Of a DNA stretch of 64,000 bases, positions 33,506 to 42,797 are shown in pieces. Source of the stretch: Umezawaea beigongshangensis (lineage in GTDB: Bacteria > Actinomycetota > Actinomycetes > Mycobacteriales > Pseudonocardiaceae). Each line of letters opens with the position of its first letter. Positions within the stretch are counted from its first letter, which is position 1. The notes beneath the pieces were generated by a model, which was given only the letters and a program-made list of their open reading frames with translations, searched no databases and was not told the DNA's origin. The stretch is from the NCBI RefSeq assembly GCF_016464305.1, contig NZ_JAEIOJ010000001.1, positions 890,685 to 954,684 on the forward strand. Reading direction: 5' to 3'. The position numbers were made by a program, and so were the translations under genes.

Positions 33506-34018
33506 TCAGCGCCCCTGGAGGTGGAAGTCGTCGTCCGGGTTGTCGTTGACCTCCCGGTAGAGCAGCGAGTGCACGCGCTCCACCTGCGGGATGTCGTCGA
33601 ACTCCAGCGGCTCGTCCGAGGCGGACTCGATGATCAGCGTGCCGCAGCCGACGACCCGGTCCACGATGCCGTGCTCGAAGCGGACGCTGTTGATCCGCGA
33701 CAGCGGGATGTCCAGGCCGGTCCGCTTGATCACGCCCTCGCGGGCCATGACGCGGTCGCTGGTGACGATGAAGTGCGTGGTGCGCCAGCGGACCAGCGGC
33801 GCCAGGGTCAGCCAGCTCACCAGCAGGACGCCGACGACGGCGAGCGCGATCCAGGCGATCGGGGCCCAGGACTGGTCGCCGACGATCGAGGCCAGGAACA
33901 CCCCGACCCCCACCACGACCAGGAAGGACACGATCGGCAGCAGCAGCATCTTCCAGTGCGGGTGCTTGTGGATCACCACGTGCTCGCTGGGACTGAGCAG
34001 GTCGTCGGGATAGGCCAC
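33506..34018 (-). CDS. PH domain-containing membrane protein (Rv3278c-like)
   Basis: 170 residues from GTG 34018 (GGAGG 5 nt upstream, product starting AYPDDLLSPSEHVV as in relatives); GTG 34042 is also open. Two membrane segments (about 27-48 and 54-75) are followed by a bacterial PH-like domain (TTHFIVTSDRVMAREGVIKRTGLDIPLSRINSVRFEH). It is anchored at the cytoplasmic membrane with the PH domain inside. Role unknown. It keeps its place beside birA as in M. tuberculosis. Confidence 0.85.
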   Translation of the reverse strand: MAYPDDLLSPSEHVVIHKHPHWKMLLLPIVSFLVVVGVGVFLASIVGDQSWAPIAWIALAVVGVLLVSWLTLAPLVRWRTTHFIVTSDRVMAREGVIKRTGLDIPLSRINSVRFEHGIVDRVVGCGTLIIESASDEPLEFDDIPQVERVHSLLYREVNDNPDDDFHLQGR

Positions 34019-34117
34019 GTGGTCCTCCGAGTCGCGCAGCACCGTGCTGGGGTCCGATCACCGTACCCGTGCGGGGCGCGCGAGAAGGCCAGGTCGCCGC
34101 GCCGCGCCGCGCACGTC

Positions 34118-34927
34118 TCAGGCGGAGCGCACGTGCACGACGTCGCCCGCCGACACCGGGTGGTGCGCGCCGTCGTCGGTCCGCACCACGAGCGTGCCGT
34201 CGATCCCCAGGTGCGCGCCGGTACCGACCAGCGGCGGACGCCCGGTCAGCTCGACGCGAACGCGGCTGCCGATCGTGGCGCAGCGGGTGAGGTACTCCTC
34301 GTGCAGGCCGGTGACGTGCGGGTCGCCGCCCGCGTCGCGCCAGGCGCGCTCGACGTCGGCGAGTTCGAGCAGCAGCCGCGCCGCCAGCTCGGTGCGGTCC
34401 AGCACGGTCGCGCCCGCGTCGGCCAGCGAGGTCGGCAGCAGGCCGCCCGGCGCCGGCTGCACGCCGTCCGGCAGCGGGGCGACGTTGAGGCCCGTCCCCA
34501 GGACGACGGCGTCGCCGACGACCTCGGCGAGGACACCGGCGCCCTTGCCCCGGCCGGGGCCGAGCAGGAGGTCGTTGGGCCACTTGAGCACGGCCTCGAC
34601 GCCCACCGAGTCGGCCAGTCGGGCCAGGGCGATCCCGGCGAGCAGCGTCAGCCAGGACAGCCGGTCCGCCGGGACACCGGCCGGGCGGAGCAGCACGCTG
34701 ACGTAGAGGCCGCTGCCGGGCGGTGAGACCCAGCCGCGCCCGCGCCGACCGCGGCCGGCGGTCTGCTCGTCGGCGACGAGGACCGTGCGGTCGGCGGCTC
34801 CCGCGGTCGCCGCGGCGGTCAGGTCGGCGTTGGTGGACGCCGTGCTCGCCACGACCTCCAGCGCGTCGTAGGGCCCGGCGGGGGCGACGAGCCTCTCCCG
34901 CAGCGCGGCCGCGTCGATCTCGCTCAC
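34118..34927 (-). CDS. birA: biotin--[acetyl-CoA-carboxylase] ligase
   Basis: 269 residues, GTG 34927. Activates biotin as biotinyl-AMP and attaches it to the BCCP lysine of acyl-CoA carboxylases, here AccA3 encoded about 5 kb away. Motifs: STNADL, the nucleotide loop [20 protein letters not shown], and KWPNDLLLG. It has no N-terminal helix-turn-helix, so it is monofunctional, not a repressor. A TACCCT box 6 nt upstream indicates a leaderless start. Divergent from accD5. Confidence 0.93.
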   Translation of the reverse strand: MSEIDAAALRERLVAPAGPYDALEVVASTASTNADLTAAATAGAADRTVLVADEQTAGRGRRGRGWVSPPGSGLYVSVLLRPAGVPADRLSWLTLLAGIALARLADSVGVEAVLKWPNDLLLGPGRGKGAGVLAEVVGDAVVLGTGLNVAPLPDGVQPAPGGLLPTSLADAGATVLDRTELAARLLLELADVERAWRDAGGDPHVTGLHEEYLTRCATIGSRVRVELTGRPPLVGTGAHLGIDGTLVVRTDDGAHHPVSAGDVVHVRSA

Positions 34928-34933
34928 CGCCCC

Positions 34934-34939
34934 AGGGTA
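34934..34939 (-). promoter_or_regulatory. -10 box TACCCT, leaderless start for birA
   Basis: On the minus strand TACCCT ends 6 nt before GTG 34927. Confidence 0.6.
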
Positions 34940-35071
34940 GTGGTGGTACCCGCACCCCCGCGCGGTCGGAGCGGGACTCGAAGGGGTGCGGGTCCGCGGA
35001 CCAGCCTGCAACCTCCAGCGCGGTGGAGGTCAACCCGGTCACAGTGACGTGTACCACCGGTGTCGGCTCGC

Positions 35072-35077
35072 TATGGT
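35072..35077 (+). promoter_or_regulatory. -10 box TATGGT, leaderless start for accD5
   Basis: TATGGT ends 8 nt before ATG 35086; no purine-rich ribosome binding site is present between them. Confidence 0.55.
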
Positions 35078-35085
35078 GCCCGGTC

Positions 35086-36711
35086 ATGAGCAGTGCGACC
35101 GCGCCGACCGGCGACGAGCCCGACCTCCGCACCACGGCGGGCAAGCTCGCCGACCTGCACCGGCGCAACGACGAGGCCGTCCACGCCGGGTCGGCCCGGA
35201 TGGTGGAGAAGCAGCACGCCAGGGGCAAGAGGACCGCGCGCGAGCGGATCGAGCTGCTGCTCGACCCCGGCTCCTTCGTGGAGCTGGACGAACTGGCGCG
35301 GCACCGCTCGACGAACTTCGGCCAGGAGCGCAACCGGCCCTACGGCGACGGCGTCGTGACCGGCTACGGCACCGTGGACGGTCGGCCGATCTGCGTGTTC
35401 AGCCAGGACGTGACGGTCTTCGGCGGCTCGCTCGGCGAGGTCTACGGCGAGAAGATCGTCAAGGTCATGGACCTGGCCATCAAGACGGGTCGCCCGATCG
35501 TGGGAATCAACGAGGGCGGTGGCGCCCGCATCCAGGAGGGCGTCGTCTCGCTCGGCCTGTACGGCGAGATCTTCCGCCGCAACGTGCGGGCGTCGGGCGT
35601 GATCCCGCAGATCTCGCTGATCATGGGCGCGAACGCGGGCGGCCACGTGTACTCGCCCGCGCTGACCGACTTCGTGGTGATGGTCGACCAGACCTCCCAC
35701 ATGTTCATCACCGGCCCGGACGTGATCAAGACCGTGACGGGCGAGGACGTCGGCTTCGAGGAGCTGGGCGGCGGTCGCACGCACAACACGAAGTCCGGCA
35801 ACGCGCACTACCTCGGCAGCGACGAGGAGGACGCCGTCTCCTACGTGAAGGAGCTGCTGTCCCACCTCCCGGCCAACAACCTGTCCACGCCGCCGGTGTT
35901 CGACGCGCCGGAGCGGGGCGGGTCGGTCGAGGACTCGGTGACCGACCTCGACCGCGAGCTGGACACGCTGGTCCCCGACTCGGCGAACCAGCCGTACGAC
36001 ATGCACGAGGTGCTGACCCGCGTGCTCGACGACGGCGAGTTCCTGGAGGTCCAGGAGCTGTTCGCGCCGAACATCCTCGTCGGCTTCGGCCGGGTGGACG
36101 GGCACTCCGTGGGCGTCGTGGCGAACCAGCCGACGCAGTTCGCCGGGTGCCTCGACATCGACGCCAGCGAGAAGGCCGCCCGGTTCGTGCGGACCTGCGA
36201 CGCGTTCAACCTGCCGGTGCTGACGTTCGTGGACGTGCCCGGCTTCCTGCCGGGCACCGACCAGGAGTGGAACGGCATCATCCGCCGCGGCGCGAAGCTG
36301 ATCTACGCCTACGCCGAGGCGACCGTCCCGCTGGTCACGGTGATCACCCGCAAGGCGTACGGCGGCGCGTACGACGTGATGGGGTCCAAGCACCTCGGCG
36401 CGGACATCAACCTGGCGTGGCCGACGGCCCAGATCGCCGTCATGGGCGCGCAGGGCGCGGCGAACATCGTGCACCGCAAGACGCTGGCGACCGCGGCCGG
36501 TTCGGGCGAGGACGTGGACGCGCTGCGCTCCCGGCTCCAGCAGGAGTACGAGGAGGCGCTGTGCAACCCGTACGTGGCCGCCGAGCGCGGCTACGTCGAC
36601 TCGGTGATCCCGCCGTCGTACACCAGGACGTACGTGGCGCGGTCGCTGGCGGTGCTGCGCGACAAGCGCGAGCAGCTGCCGCCCAAGAAGCACGGGAACA
36701 TCCCGCTGTGA
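35086..36711 (+). CDS. accD5: acyl-CoA carboxylase beta subunit (propionyl-CoA carboxylase)
   Basis: 541 residues, ATG 35086. Carboxyltransferase that moves CO2 from biotin to propionyl-CoA or acetyl-CoA, giving methylmalonyl-CoA or malonyl-CoA. Two crotonase-like halves: N-terminal with [18 protein letters not shown] and [18 protein letters not shown]-terminal with [24 protein letters not shown] and [18 protein letters not shown]. The stop overlaps accE5 (GTGA). The partner alpha subunit is AccA3, further along on the same strand. Confidence 0.95.
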   Translation: MSSATAPTGDEPDLRTTAGKLADLHRRNDEAVHAGSARMVEKQHARGKRTARERIELLLDPGSFVELDELARHRSTNFGQERNRPYGDGVVTGYGTVDGRPICVFSQDVTVFGGSLGEVYGEKIVKVMDLAIKTGRPIVGINEGGGARIQEGVVSLGLYGEIFRRNVRASGVIPQISLIMGANAGGHVYSPALTDFVVMVDQTSHMFITGPDVIKTVTGEDVGFEELGGGRTHNTKSGNAHYLGSDEEDAVSYVKELLSHLPANNLSTPPVFDAPERGGSVEDSVTDLDRELDTLVPDSANQPYDMHEVLTRVLDDGEFLEVQELFAPNILVGFGRVDGHSVGVVANQPTQFAGCLDIDASEKAARFVRTCDAFNLPVLTFVDVPGFLPGTDQEWNGIIRRGAKLIYAYAEATVPLVTVITRKAYGGAYDVMGSKHLGADINLAWPTAQIAVMGAQGAANIVHRKTLATAAGSGEDVDALRSRLQQEYEEALCNPYVAAERGYVDSVIPPSYTRTYVARSLAVLRDKREQLPPKKHGNIPL

Positions 36712-36920
36712 GCGCGGGTCCCCCGCTGCGGGTGGTGCGCGGCACGCCGGACGACGCGGAGCTGGCCGCGCTGACGGTCGTCGTGGCCGCGCTGGCGTCG
36801 GCGCCCCCGGAGAAGCCGGTCGACGCGCCGCGCTCGGCGTGGAGCGACCCCGGCCGCCGGATGCGCACGCCCCCGCGGCCCGGTCCCGGCGCCTGGCGGG
36901 CCTCCGCCCTGCCGTCGTGA
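36708..36920 (+). CDS. accE5: acyl-CoA carboxylase epsilon subunit
   Basis: 70 residues. GTG 36708 overlaps the accD5 stop. N-terminal strand-helix [24 protein letters not shown], then a Pro/Arg-rich tail ([20 protein letters not shown]), the standard epsilon layout. It bridges alpha and beta subunits and raises activity of the long-chain or propionyl-CoA carboxylase complex. It is coupled to accD5 as in Rv3280-Rv3281. Confidence 0.9.
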   Translation: MSAGPPLRVVRGTPDDAELAALTVVVAALASAPPEKPVDAPRSAWSDPGRRMRTPPRPGPGAWRASALPS

Positions 36921-36935
36921 CGTCCGCTCGCCGCC

Positions 36936-37403
36936 TCAGCAGTCCACGCGACGGCTGCTGACCTCGGCGTTGCCGCGGACCATCACCTCGCGGCAGCGCT
37001 GCCCGTCCCCCTGCACGCGGAACCTGATCCGCATCAGGACGCTCCCGTCGGTGCTGCCCGCATCGCGCACGTCGGCCGACAGCACCTCGACCTCGCCGGT
37101 GACGCCCAGCGCCTCCGGCACCTCCGCGAGGCCGGCCGCCGTGCGCGCGGTCGACTCGACGGCGGCCATGAGCCGGTCCTCCGCCTCGTCGGCCGCGCTC
37201 GCGATCGGCCAGAACGCCAGGCCGTAGCCGACCGGGTCGGTGGCGGCCACCCGCGCCGTGACGAACGCGCAGCCCAGGACGGCGGCCGACGCCGCGAGGA
37301 CGGCCGGCCAGCGCCGCCGCGCTCGCCCGCTCCGCGGTTCCGCGGTGATCAGTGCCCTGCGCTCCACGTCCTCGATGGTCGGTCGCGCGGCGCGCGCGGA
37401 CAT
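36936..37403 (-). CDS. membrane-anchored hypothetical protein
   Basis: 155 residues from ATG 37403. A 30-residue basic cytoplasmic tail, one membrane segment (WPAVLAASAAVLGCAFVTARVA), then an extracellular domain of about 100 residues with strands (GEVEVLSADV, SVLMRIRFRVQ). It holds two Cys (QRCREV and the C-terminal residue), which could form a disulfide. Similar Mce-associated or conserved actinobacterial membrane proteins exist, but I cannot assign it. Divergent from maf, 49 bp between starts, and convergent with accE5. Confidence 0.65.
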   Translation of the reverse strand: MSARAARPTIEDVERRALITAEPRSGRARRRWPAVLAASAAVLGCAFVTARVAATDPVGYGLAFWPIASAADEAEDRLMAAVESTARTAAGLAEVPEALGVTGEVEVLSADVRDAGSTDGSVLMRIRFRVQGDGQRCREVMVRGNAEVSSRRVDC

Positions 37404-37452
37404 CGGTAGTTCTACGCGACCGGCGCTCCGACGGTCTGCCAGACTCGGCCGC

Positions 37453-38067
37453 GTGCGCCTCGTCCTCGCCTCCGCGTCCCCCGCCCGGCTGTCCGTCCTG
37501 CGTGCCGCGGGCGTCGAACCCGTCGTGCGGATCTCCGGCGTCGACGAGGACGCGGTAGCCGCCGCGCTGGTCGACCCGACGCCCGGCGACCTGGTGACGG
37601 CGCTGGCCGTGGCCAAGGCGGAGGCCGTGCTGGACGCCGTCGCCGCCGAGCACCCCGACTCGGTGATCGTCGGCTGCGACTCGATGCTCGCCATCGGCGG
37701 CGAGGTCGTGGGCAAGCCGCACACCCCGGAGGCGGCGCGGGAGCGCTGGCGGCGCATGGCGGGCCGCAGCGGCACCCTGCTCACCGGTCACGCCGTGCTG
37801 CGGCTGACCGGCGGCGAGGTCGTGGCGCGGGCCTCGGGCAGCGAGCCGACCACGGTCCGGTTCGGCAGCCCGACCGAGGAGGAGGTCGAGGCCTACGTCG
37901 CCACGGGTGAGCCGCTGGCCGTCGCCGGGGGCTTCACGCTGGACGGCCTGGGCGGCTGGTTCGTCGACGGAATCGACGGCGATCCCTCCAGCGTGATCGG
38001 CATCAGCCTGCCCCTGACGCGGAAGCTGCTGCAGGTCGTCGGCCTGGGAGTTCCCACCTTCTGGTAG
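37453..38067 (+). CDS. maf: Maf family nucleotide pyrophosphatase
   Basis: 204 residues from GTG 37453; a CAGACT box 7 nt upstream suggests a leaderless start. It hydrolyses non-canonical or modified NTPs (house-cleaning, 7-methyl-GTP/UTP type). Motifs: LASASPARL at the N-terminus (substrate loop), GCDSMLAIGGEVVGKPHTPEAA, and AVAGGFTLDGLGGWFVDGIDGDPSSVIG. Syntenic with Rv3282 downstream of accE5; the sseA gene that follows in M. tuberculosis is missing here. Confidence 0.93.
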   Translation: MRLVLASASPARLSVLRAAGVEPVVRISGVDEDAVAAALVDPTPGDLVTALAVAKAEAVLDAVAAEHPDSVIVGCDSMLAIGGEVVGKPHTPEAARERWRRMAGRSGTLLTGHAVLRLTGGEVVARASGSEPTTVRFGSPTEEEVEAYVATGEPLAVAGGFTLDGLGGWFVDGIDGDPSSVIGISLPLTRKLLQVVGLGVPTFW

Positions 38068-38213
38068 CCGTTGTCACACTTCGCCCACCGGGGGAAGATT
38101 CACCTCCCGCGGGTCGTTCCCGCAGGAGATGAACACGACTTCGGGGGTGGGGGCGTTGCTGCTGACACGCCGTCTCCACATCGACCTGGGACGACGCACG
38201 AGTGCGAGCTGTC

Positions 38214-38238
38214 GGGGCTGAGGACGACCTCAGTCCCC
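38214..38238 (+). promoter_or_regulatory. hairpin in the leader of the dicarboxylate symporter gene
   Basis: GGGGCTGAGG-ACGA-CCTCAG-T-CCCC forms a 10-bp stem with one bulge, ending 16 bp before the AGGAG of the next gene. It could be an attenuator or the end of an upstream transcript. The rest of the 197-bp gap between maf and this gene shows nothing clear. Confidence 0.3.
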
Positions 38239-38264
38239 GTTTCCGCTCACACGCAGGAGAAGTC

Positions 38265-39611
38265 GTGTCGTTCGTCCGCACCTACACCAAGCCGAAGGTC
38301 TTCGGCACCGCGGTGGTGGCCGCACTCGTCCTCGGCGCCCTGGCGGGCCACCTCGCCAAGCGGACCGAACAGCAGTGGCTCATCACCACCCTGGAGAAGC
38401 TCGGTGACGTCTTCACCAGCTTGCTCCAGTTCACCGTCATCCCGCTCGTGTTCACCGCGATCGTCGTGGGCATCACGAGCCTGCGCCACCTCGGCGGAGC
38501 CCGCACCGCGGCCCGGCTCGGCGGCAAGACCCTCCTGTGGTTCGCCACGACGTCGCTGATCGCCGTCCTCATCGGCATCGGCGTCGCCTCGATCGTGAAG
38601 CCCGGTGACGGCGTGCGCGTCACCCCGTCCGAGGCCGCCGTCGAGAAGCTCGCCGCGCGCGACCAGGGCTCGTGGCAGGCGCTGCTCGACGGCCTGATCC
38701 CGACCAACCTGTTCAGCGCGTTCAGCGAGGGCGAGATCCTCCAGGTCGTCTTCATCGCCCTGCTCATCGGCCTGGCCGCCTACGCCCTCGGCGAGAAGGC
38801 CACCCCGTTCGTCGCCCTCACCCGGTCGGCGTTCGACCTGATCCAGAAGGTCGTCAGCTGGATCGTGCTGCTCGCGCCGCTCGGCGTGTTCGGCCTGATC
38901 GGCACCGCGTTCGCCACCTACGGCAACGACTTCGTGCGCCCGCTGTTCTCGCTGATCGCGAGCGTCTACGCCGGTGCCCTGCTCGTGCTGTTCGTCGTCT
39001 ACCCGGTGCTGCTGCGCTTCGTCGGCAAGGTCAGCCCGGTGGTGTTCTTCCGCAAGGCGTGGACGGCGATCCAGTTCGCGTTCGTGTCCCGCTCCTCCGG
39101 CGCGACGCTGCCGCTGAGCCGCCAGACCGCCGTGAACCTGGGCGTCGACCCCGGCTACGCGAGCTTCGCCGTGCCGCTGGGCACGACCACCAAGATGGAC
39201 GGCTGCGCCGCGGTCTACCCCGCCGTCGCCACGATCTTCATCGCGAACCTCTTCGGCATCGACCTCGGCGTGTGGCAGTACGTGGGCATCGTCGCGGTCT
39301 CCGTGTTCGGCGCGCTCGCCACGGCGGGCACCACGGGCTGGTTCACGATGCTGACCCTCACGCTGTCCGTCGTCGGCCTCCCGCCCGAGGTCATCGCGAC
39401 CGGCGTCGCCGTGGTCTACGCCATCGACCCGATCCTCGACATGGTGCGCACGGCCACCAACGTCGCGGGCCAGATCACCGTCCCGGTGCTCGTGGCGCGC
39501 GGTGAGGGCCTGCTGGACGACGAGGTGCTCAACACGCCGAGCGCCCCGCCGCTGCTGGAGGGCGACACCGACCGGCCCGTGACGCGGGACCGCGAGGTCG
39601 TCCCCGCCTGA
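38265..39611 (+). CDS. dicarboxylate/amino acid:cation symporter (DAACS family)
   Basis: 448 residues from GTG 38265 with AGGAG 5 nt before. It has about eight membrane segments plus the two re-entrant loops of this family. Key motifs: SRSSGATLPLS (the serine-rich hairpin), PLGTTTKMDGCAAVYPAVATIF, and YAIDPILDMVRTATNVAGQI (substrate-binding Asp and Asn). It takes up glutamate, aspartate or C4-dicarboxylates with Na+ or H+. This gene stands where sseA and Rv3284 stand in M. tuberculosis. A 22-bp stem terminator follows. Confidence 0.92.
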   Translation: MSFVRTYTKPKVFGTAVVAALVLGALAGHLAKRTEQQWLITTLEKLGDVFTSLLQFTVIPLVFTAIVVGITSLRHLGGARTAARLGGKTLLWFATTSLIAVLIGIGVASIVKPGDGVRVTPSEAAVEKLAARDQGSWQALLDGLIPTNLFSAFSEGEILQVVFIALLIGLAAYALGEKATPFVALTRSAFDLIQKVVSWIVLLAPLGVFGLIGTAFATYGNDFVRPLFSLIASVYAGALLVLFVVYPVLLRFVGKVSPVVFFRKAWTAIQFAFVSRSSGATLPLSRQTAVNLGVDPGYASFAVPLGTTTKMDGCAAVYPAVATIFIANLFGIDLGVWQYVGIVAVSVFGALATAGTTGWFTMLTLTLSVVGLPPEVIATGVAVVYAIDPILDMVRTATNVAGQITVPVLVARGEGLLDDEVLNTPSAPPLLEGDTDRPVTRDREVVPA

Positions 39612-39620
39612 CCGAGCTGT

Positions 39621-39668
39621 GACGAGGGCCACCTCGGCGTCGTGATCGACGCCGAGGTGGCCCTCGTC
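39621..39668 (+). terminator. strong hairpin terminator after the symporter gene
   Basis: Perfect 22-bp arms (starting GACGAGGGCCACCTCGG) with a TGAT loop, 9 bp after the stop codon. It separates the symporter from accA3. Confidence 0.85.
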
Positions 39669-39784
39669 GTACCGGCGTCGTGGAGTGAGCTTGCTCTCGA
39701 TCCCCGACCAGCGGACTTGTCACTAAACTCGCTCCCCAAGCTCACCCCACAGCGTTGTCAGGGTCGCTCAGGAGGTAGGACGTC

Positions 39785-41554
39785 GTGTCGCTGCGCAAGG
39801 TCCTCGTCGCCAACCGCGGCGAGATCGCCGTCCGGATCGTCCGCGCCTGCCGAGACGCGGGGCTGGCCAGCGTCGCCGTCTACGCCGACCCGGACCGGGA
39901 CGCGCCCTTCGTGCGGCTCGCCGACGAGGCGTTCGCCCTCGGGGGCTCCACGGCGGCCGAGAGCTACCTGTCGGTGGACAAGCTGCTCGACGTCGCGGAC
40001 CGCTCCGGCGCCGACTCCGTGCACCCCGGCTACGGCTTCCTCTCCGAGAACGCCGAGTTCGCGCAGGCCGTGATCGACGCGGGGCTCACCTGGATCGGCC
40101 CGTCGCCGCAGGCCATCCGCGACCTCGGCGACAAGGTCACCGCCCGGCACATCGCGACGCGGGCGGGCGCTCCGCTGGTCCCCGGCACGAAGGACCCGGT
40201 GTCCGGGCCGGACGAGATCGTCGCGTTCGCCCGGGAGCACGGCCTGCCCGTGGCCATCAAGGCCGCGTTCGGCGGCGGTGGCCGCGGCCTCAAGGTCGCC
40301 CGCACGGAGGAGGAGATCCCCGAGCTGTTCGACAGCGCCGTCCGCGAGGCCGTCGCCGCCTTCGGCCGCGGCGAGTGCTTCGTCGAGCGCTACCTGGACA
40401 AGCCGCGGCACGTCGAGGCGCAGGTCCTCGCCGACCAGCACGGCAACGTGATCGTCGTCGGCACCCGCGACTGCTCGTTGCAGCGCCGCCACCAGAAGCT
40501 CGTCGAGGAGGCGCCGGCGCCGTTCCTGTCCGAGGAGCAGCGGGCCGCCGTCCACACCTCGGCCCGCGCCATCTGCCGCGAGGCCGGGTACCACGGCGCC
40601 GGGACCGTCGAGTACCTCGTCGCCGCCGACGGCACGATCTCGTTCCTGGAGGTCAACACGCGCCTGCAGGTCGAGCACCCGGTCAGCGAGGAGACCACCG
40701 GCCTCGACCTGGTGCGCGAGCAGTTCCGCATCGCCGCCGGGGAGGAGCTGCGCTTCGACGCCGACCCCGCGCCCCGCGCCCACTCCATCGAGTTCCGGAT
40801 CAACGGCGAGGACGCGGGCCGCAACTTCCTGCCCGCCCCCGGCACCGTCACGACGTTCACCGCGCCCGCCGGTCCCGGCGTGCGGGTGGACGCGGGCGTC
40901 GAGTCCGGCAGCGTCGTCGGCGGCCAGTTCGACTCCCTGCTCGCCAAGCTGATCGTCACCGGCGAGGACCGCGCGCAGGCGCTGGAGCGGGCCCGCCGCG
41001 CCCTGGACGAGATGGTCGTCGAGGGCATGGCCACCGTGCTGCCGTTCCACCGCGCGATCGTGCGCGACCCCGCGTTCGTGGCCGAGAAGCCCGAGGGCTT
41101 CACCGTGCACACCCGGTGGATCGAGACCGAGTTCGACAACACGATCGAGCCGTTCACCGGCGGCGCGGAGACGCCGCCGGACGAGGAGCGGCAGACCGTC
41201 GTGGTCGAGGTCGGCGGACGCCGCCTGGAGGTGTCGCTGCCCGGTGACCTGGCCGTCACCGGTGGCGGCGGTGGTGCCGCGAGGGCCGCGGTGAAGCCCA
41301 AGCGCGCCAGGAGCGGCGGGGGTGGCGCCGCCGCCTCCGGCGACGCCGTGACCGCGCCCATGCAGGGCACCGTCGTCAAGGTCGTGGTCGAGGACGGCCA
41401 GACGGTCCGGGCGGGCGACCTCGTGGTCGTGCTGGAGGCCATGAAGATGGAGAACCCGGTGACCGCGCACAAGTCCGGCACGGTGACCGGCCTGACCGCC
41501 GCGCCCGGCACCTCGGTCACGCAGGGCTCGGTGCTGTGCGAGTTGAAGGACTGA
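39785..41554 (+). CDS. accA3: acyl-CoA carboxylase alpha subunit (biotin carboxylase + BCCP)
   Basis: 589 residues, GTG after GGAGGTAGGAC. Biotin carboxylase domain (1-450): [34 protein letters not shown] loop [28 protein letters not shown] Gly/Ala linker leads to the biotin carrier domain (about 520-589) with EAMKMENP, whose Lys carries biotin. It carboxylates biotin with ATP and bicarbonate and serves AccD5/AccE5 and other beta subunits. BirA in the same window would load it. Confidence 0.96.
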   Translation: MSLRKVLVANRGEIAVRIVRACRDAGLASVAVYADPDRDAPFVRLADEAFALGGSTAAESYLSVDKLLDVADRSGADSVHPGYGFLSENAEFAQAVIDAGLTWIGPSPQAIRDLGDKVTARHIATRAGAPLVPGTKDPVSGPDEIVAFAREHGLPVAIKAAFGGGGRGLKVARTEEEIPELFDSAVREAVAAFGRGECFVERYLDKPRHVEAQVLADQHGNVIVVGTRDCSLQRRHQKLVEEAPAPFLSEEQRAAVHTSARAICREAGYHGAGTVEYLVAADGTISFLEVNTRLQVEHPVSEETTGLDLVREQFRIAAGEELRFDADPAPRAHSIEFRINGEDAGRNFLPAPGTVTTFTAPAGPGVRVDAGVESGSVVGGQFDSLLAKLIVTGEDRAQALERARRALDEMVVEGMATVLPFHRAIVRDPAFVAEKPEGFTVHTRWIETEFDNTIEPFTGGAETPPDEERQTVVVEVGGRRLEVSLPGDLAVTGGGGGAARAAVKPKRARSGGGGAAASGDAVTAPMQGTVVKVVVEDGQTVRAGDLVVVLEAMKMENPVTAHKSGTVTGLTAAPGTSVTQGSVLCELKD

Positions 41555-41563
41555 TCAGCGCCG

Positions 41564-41569
41564 TAGCAT
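41564..41569 (+). promoter_or_regulatory. -10 box TAGCAT, leaderless start for the DUF1707 gene
   Basis: TAGCAT ends 6 nt before GTG 41576, 22 bp past the accA3 stop. Confidence 0.55.
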
Positions 41570-41575
41570 GGGGAC

Positions 41576-41977
41576 GTGAACGAGCACCCGTCGCCGGACC
41601 TGCGGATCGGCGACACCGAGCGGCACGAGGCGATCGAGGCGCTGGGCGAGCACGTGGGCGCCGGGCGGCTCACCGTGGACGAGTACGGCGAGCGCTCCGC
41701 GATGGTGACCACCGCCAAGACGCGGCGCGACCTGATCGCCCTGTTCGTCGACCTGCCCGACCCGCGTCCGTCGTTCGCGGTCGCCGTGCCGCCGCCGCCG
41801 TCGTCCGCCGTCCCCGTGACGCGGCCGTCGCCGCGCGCGTGGCTGTCGCCCGCGCTCGTCCCGGTCGTCGGCGCGCTGGTCGTGGCCCTGTACCTGCTGG
41901 TCAAGAACCCGCTGGTGCTGCTGCTCGTCCCGGCGGCCGTCCTGCTGCTCTCCTCCGCGCGCGGCCGACGCCGATGA
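41576..41977 (+). CDS. DUF1707 domain membrane protein
   Basis: 133 residues. Residues 8-60 are a DUF1707 domain: LRIGDTERHEAIEALGEHVGAGRLTVDEYGER, a short helical motif common at the N-terminus of actinobacterial membrane proteins. A Pro/Ser linker precedes two hydrophobic stretches (about 92-125) and a basic tail RGRRR. Function unknown; the domain is thought to mediate protein contacts. The stop overlaps the next gene (ATGA). Confidence 0.8.
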   Translation: MNEHPSPDLRIGDTERHEAIEALGEHVGAGRLTVDEYGERSAMVTTAKTRRDLIALFVDLPDPRPSFAVAVPPPPSSAVPVTRPSPRAWLSPALVPVVGALVVALYLLVKNPLVLLLVPAAVLLLSSARGRRR

Positions 41978-42228
41978 GCGCCACCGTGCTGCTGGTGCTG
42001 CCCGATCGCGGCGACGCCGAGCGCATCGCCGACGACCTGGCCGCGCAGGGCTGGCGACCGGCCCTCGTGCACCGCGACGTGCTCGCCGGCGAGGACGACC
42101 TGGAGGACGCCGACTGGGTGGTCGAGCTGACCACCGCGCCGGACGGGCGTCCCGCGAACAGCCGCCGCGACCTGCTGGACGACCTGGCCGAGCGGCACGA
42201 CGGCTTCACCGGGGACCACGACCGCTGA
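41974..42228 (+). CDS. small hypothetical protein
   Basis: 84 residues. ATG 41974 overlaps the DUF1707 stop, so the two are coupled. An alternating strand-helix pattern: SATVLLVLPDRGDAERIADDLAAQGW, ALVHRDVLAGEDD, DWVVELTT, and a charged C-terminal helix. It resembles small ferredoxin-like folds in outline (possibly distantly RraB-like), but I do not recognise it. No signal peptide. Confidence 0.65.
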   Translation: MSATVLLVLPDRGDAERIADDLAAQGWRPALVHRDVLAGEDDLEDADWVVELTTAPDGRPANSRRDLLDDLAERHDGFTGDHDR

Positions 42229-42292
42229 CCGTCGCGGACCGCCCGGGGAGACGCGCCTCACGTCGCCGGGTCGGGTGAGCCGCACCGCGTAC

Positions 42293-42298
42293 TAGGGT
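42293..42298 (+). promoter_or_regulatory. -10 box TAGGGT, leaderless start for the GNAT gene
   Basis: TAGGGT ends 7 nt before GTG 42306. Confidence 0.55.
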
Positions 42299-42305
42299 TC
42301 GGCCC

Positions 42306-42791
42306 GTGGAGCCCGTCGAGATCAACGCCGGTGAGGTCTACCTGCGCGCTCTGCGCGACGACGACCGCGTCGACGACACCACGGCGCTGGTCGCTGCGGG
42401 AATCGCGCCGGACCGCGGCTCGGCTCGCGCGCACGTGCGCCGCCGCGCCGAGCAGTGGCTCGCCGGCCGGTGCTGCTCGTGGGCGGTGTGCGAGGTCCTG
42501 ACGGGCGACGTCCTGGGCGAGGTCGCGCTGGACGACCTGAACCGCGACCGGGCCAGCGCCACCTACTGGACGTTCCCCGGCCTGCCGGACGGCGACGCGG
42601 TCGCCGTCGTGGCGCTCGGTGCCGCGGTCCGGTTCGGGTTCCACGGCCTCGGTCTCCAGCAGGTCGTCCTGCGGCACGCCGAGGACGACCCGTCGGCCGC
42701 GGTCGTGGCGGACAAGTCCGGGTTCACGCAGCGCGACCGCTACACGTGGGTCCGCTACGTCACCGACTCCGAGCCCGAGTCGCTACGGTAG
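42306..42791 (+). CDS. GNAT family N-acetyltransferase (RimJ/RimL-like)
   Basis: 161 residues, GTG. GNAT layout: N-terminal strand VYLRALRDDD, helix AHVRRRAEQWL, strands WAVCEVLTGDVLGEVAL and ASATYWTFPG, then AVVALGAAVRFGFHGLGLQQVVL where acetyl-CoA usually binds. C-terminal AAVVADKSGFTQRDRYTWVRYV matches the alpha4-beta7 end of RimJ/RimL types. The acetyl-CoA loop is less canonical (no clear Q/RxxGxG). Substrate unknown. Confidence 0.75.
   Translation: MEPVEINAGEVYLRALRDDDRVDDTTALVAAGIAPDRGSARAHVRRRAEQWLAGRCCSWAVCEVLTGDVLGEVALDDLNRDRASATYWTFPGLPDGDAVAVVALGAAVRFGFHGLGLQQVVLRHAEDDPSAAVVADKSGFTQRDRYTWVRYVTDSEPESLR
42784..42789 (+). promoter_or_regulatory. -10 box TACGGT, leaderless start for the DUF3558 gene
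   Basis: TACGGT ends 8 nt before GTG 42798 and overlaps the end of the GNAT gene. Confidence 0.5.
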
Positions 42792-42797
42792 GCGGCT

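Noticed and set aside
32919..35333. 804-codon minus-strand frame across mvaB, PH and birA genes
   Set aside because: Wrong frame relative to all three recognisable genes on that strand.
35071..37791. 906-codon minus-strand frame over accD5-accE5
   Set aside because: Antisense to well-defined accD5. Only a different frame (36936-37403) encodes a plausible minus-strand protein.
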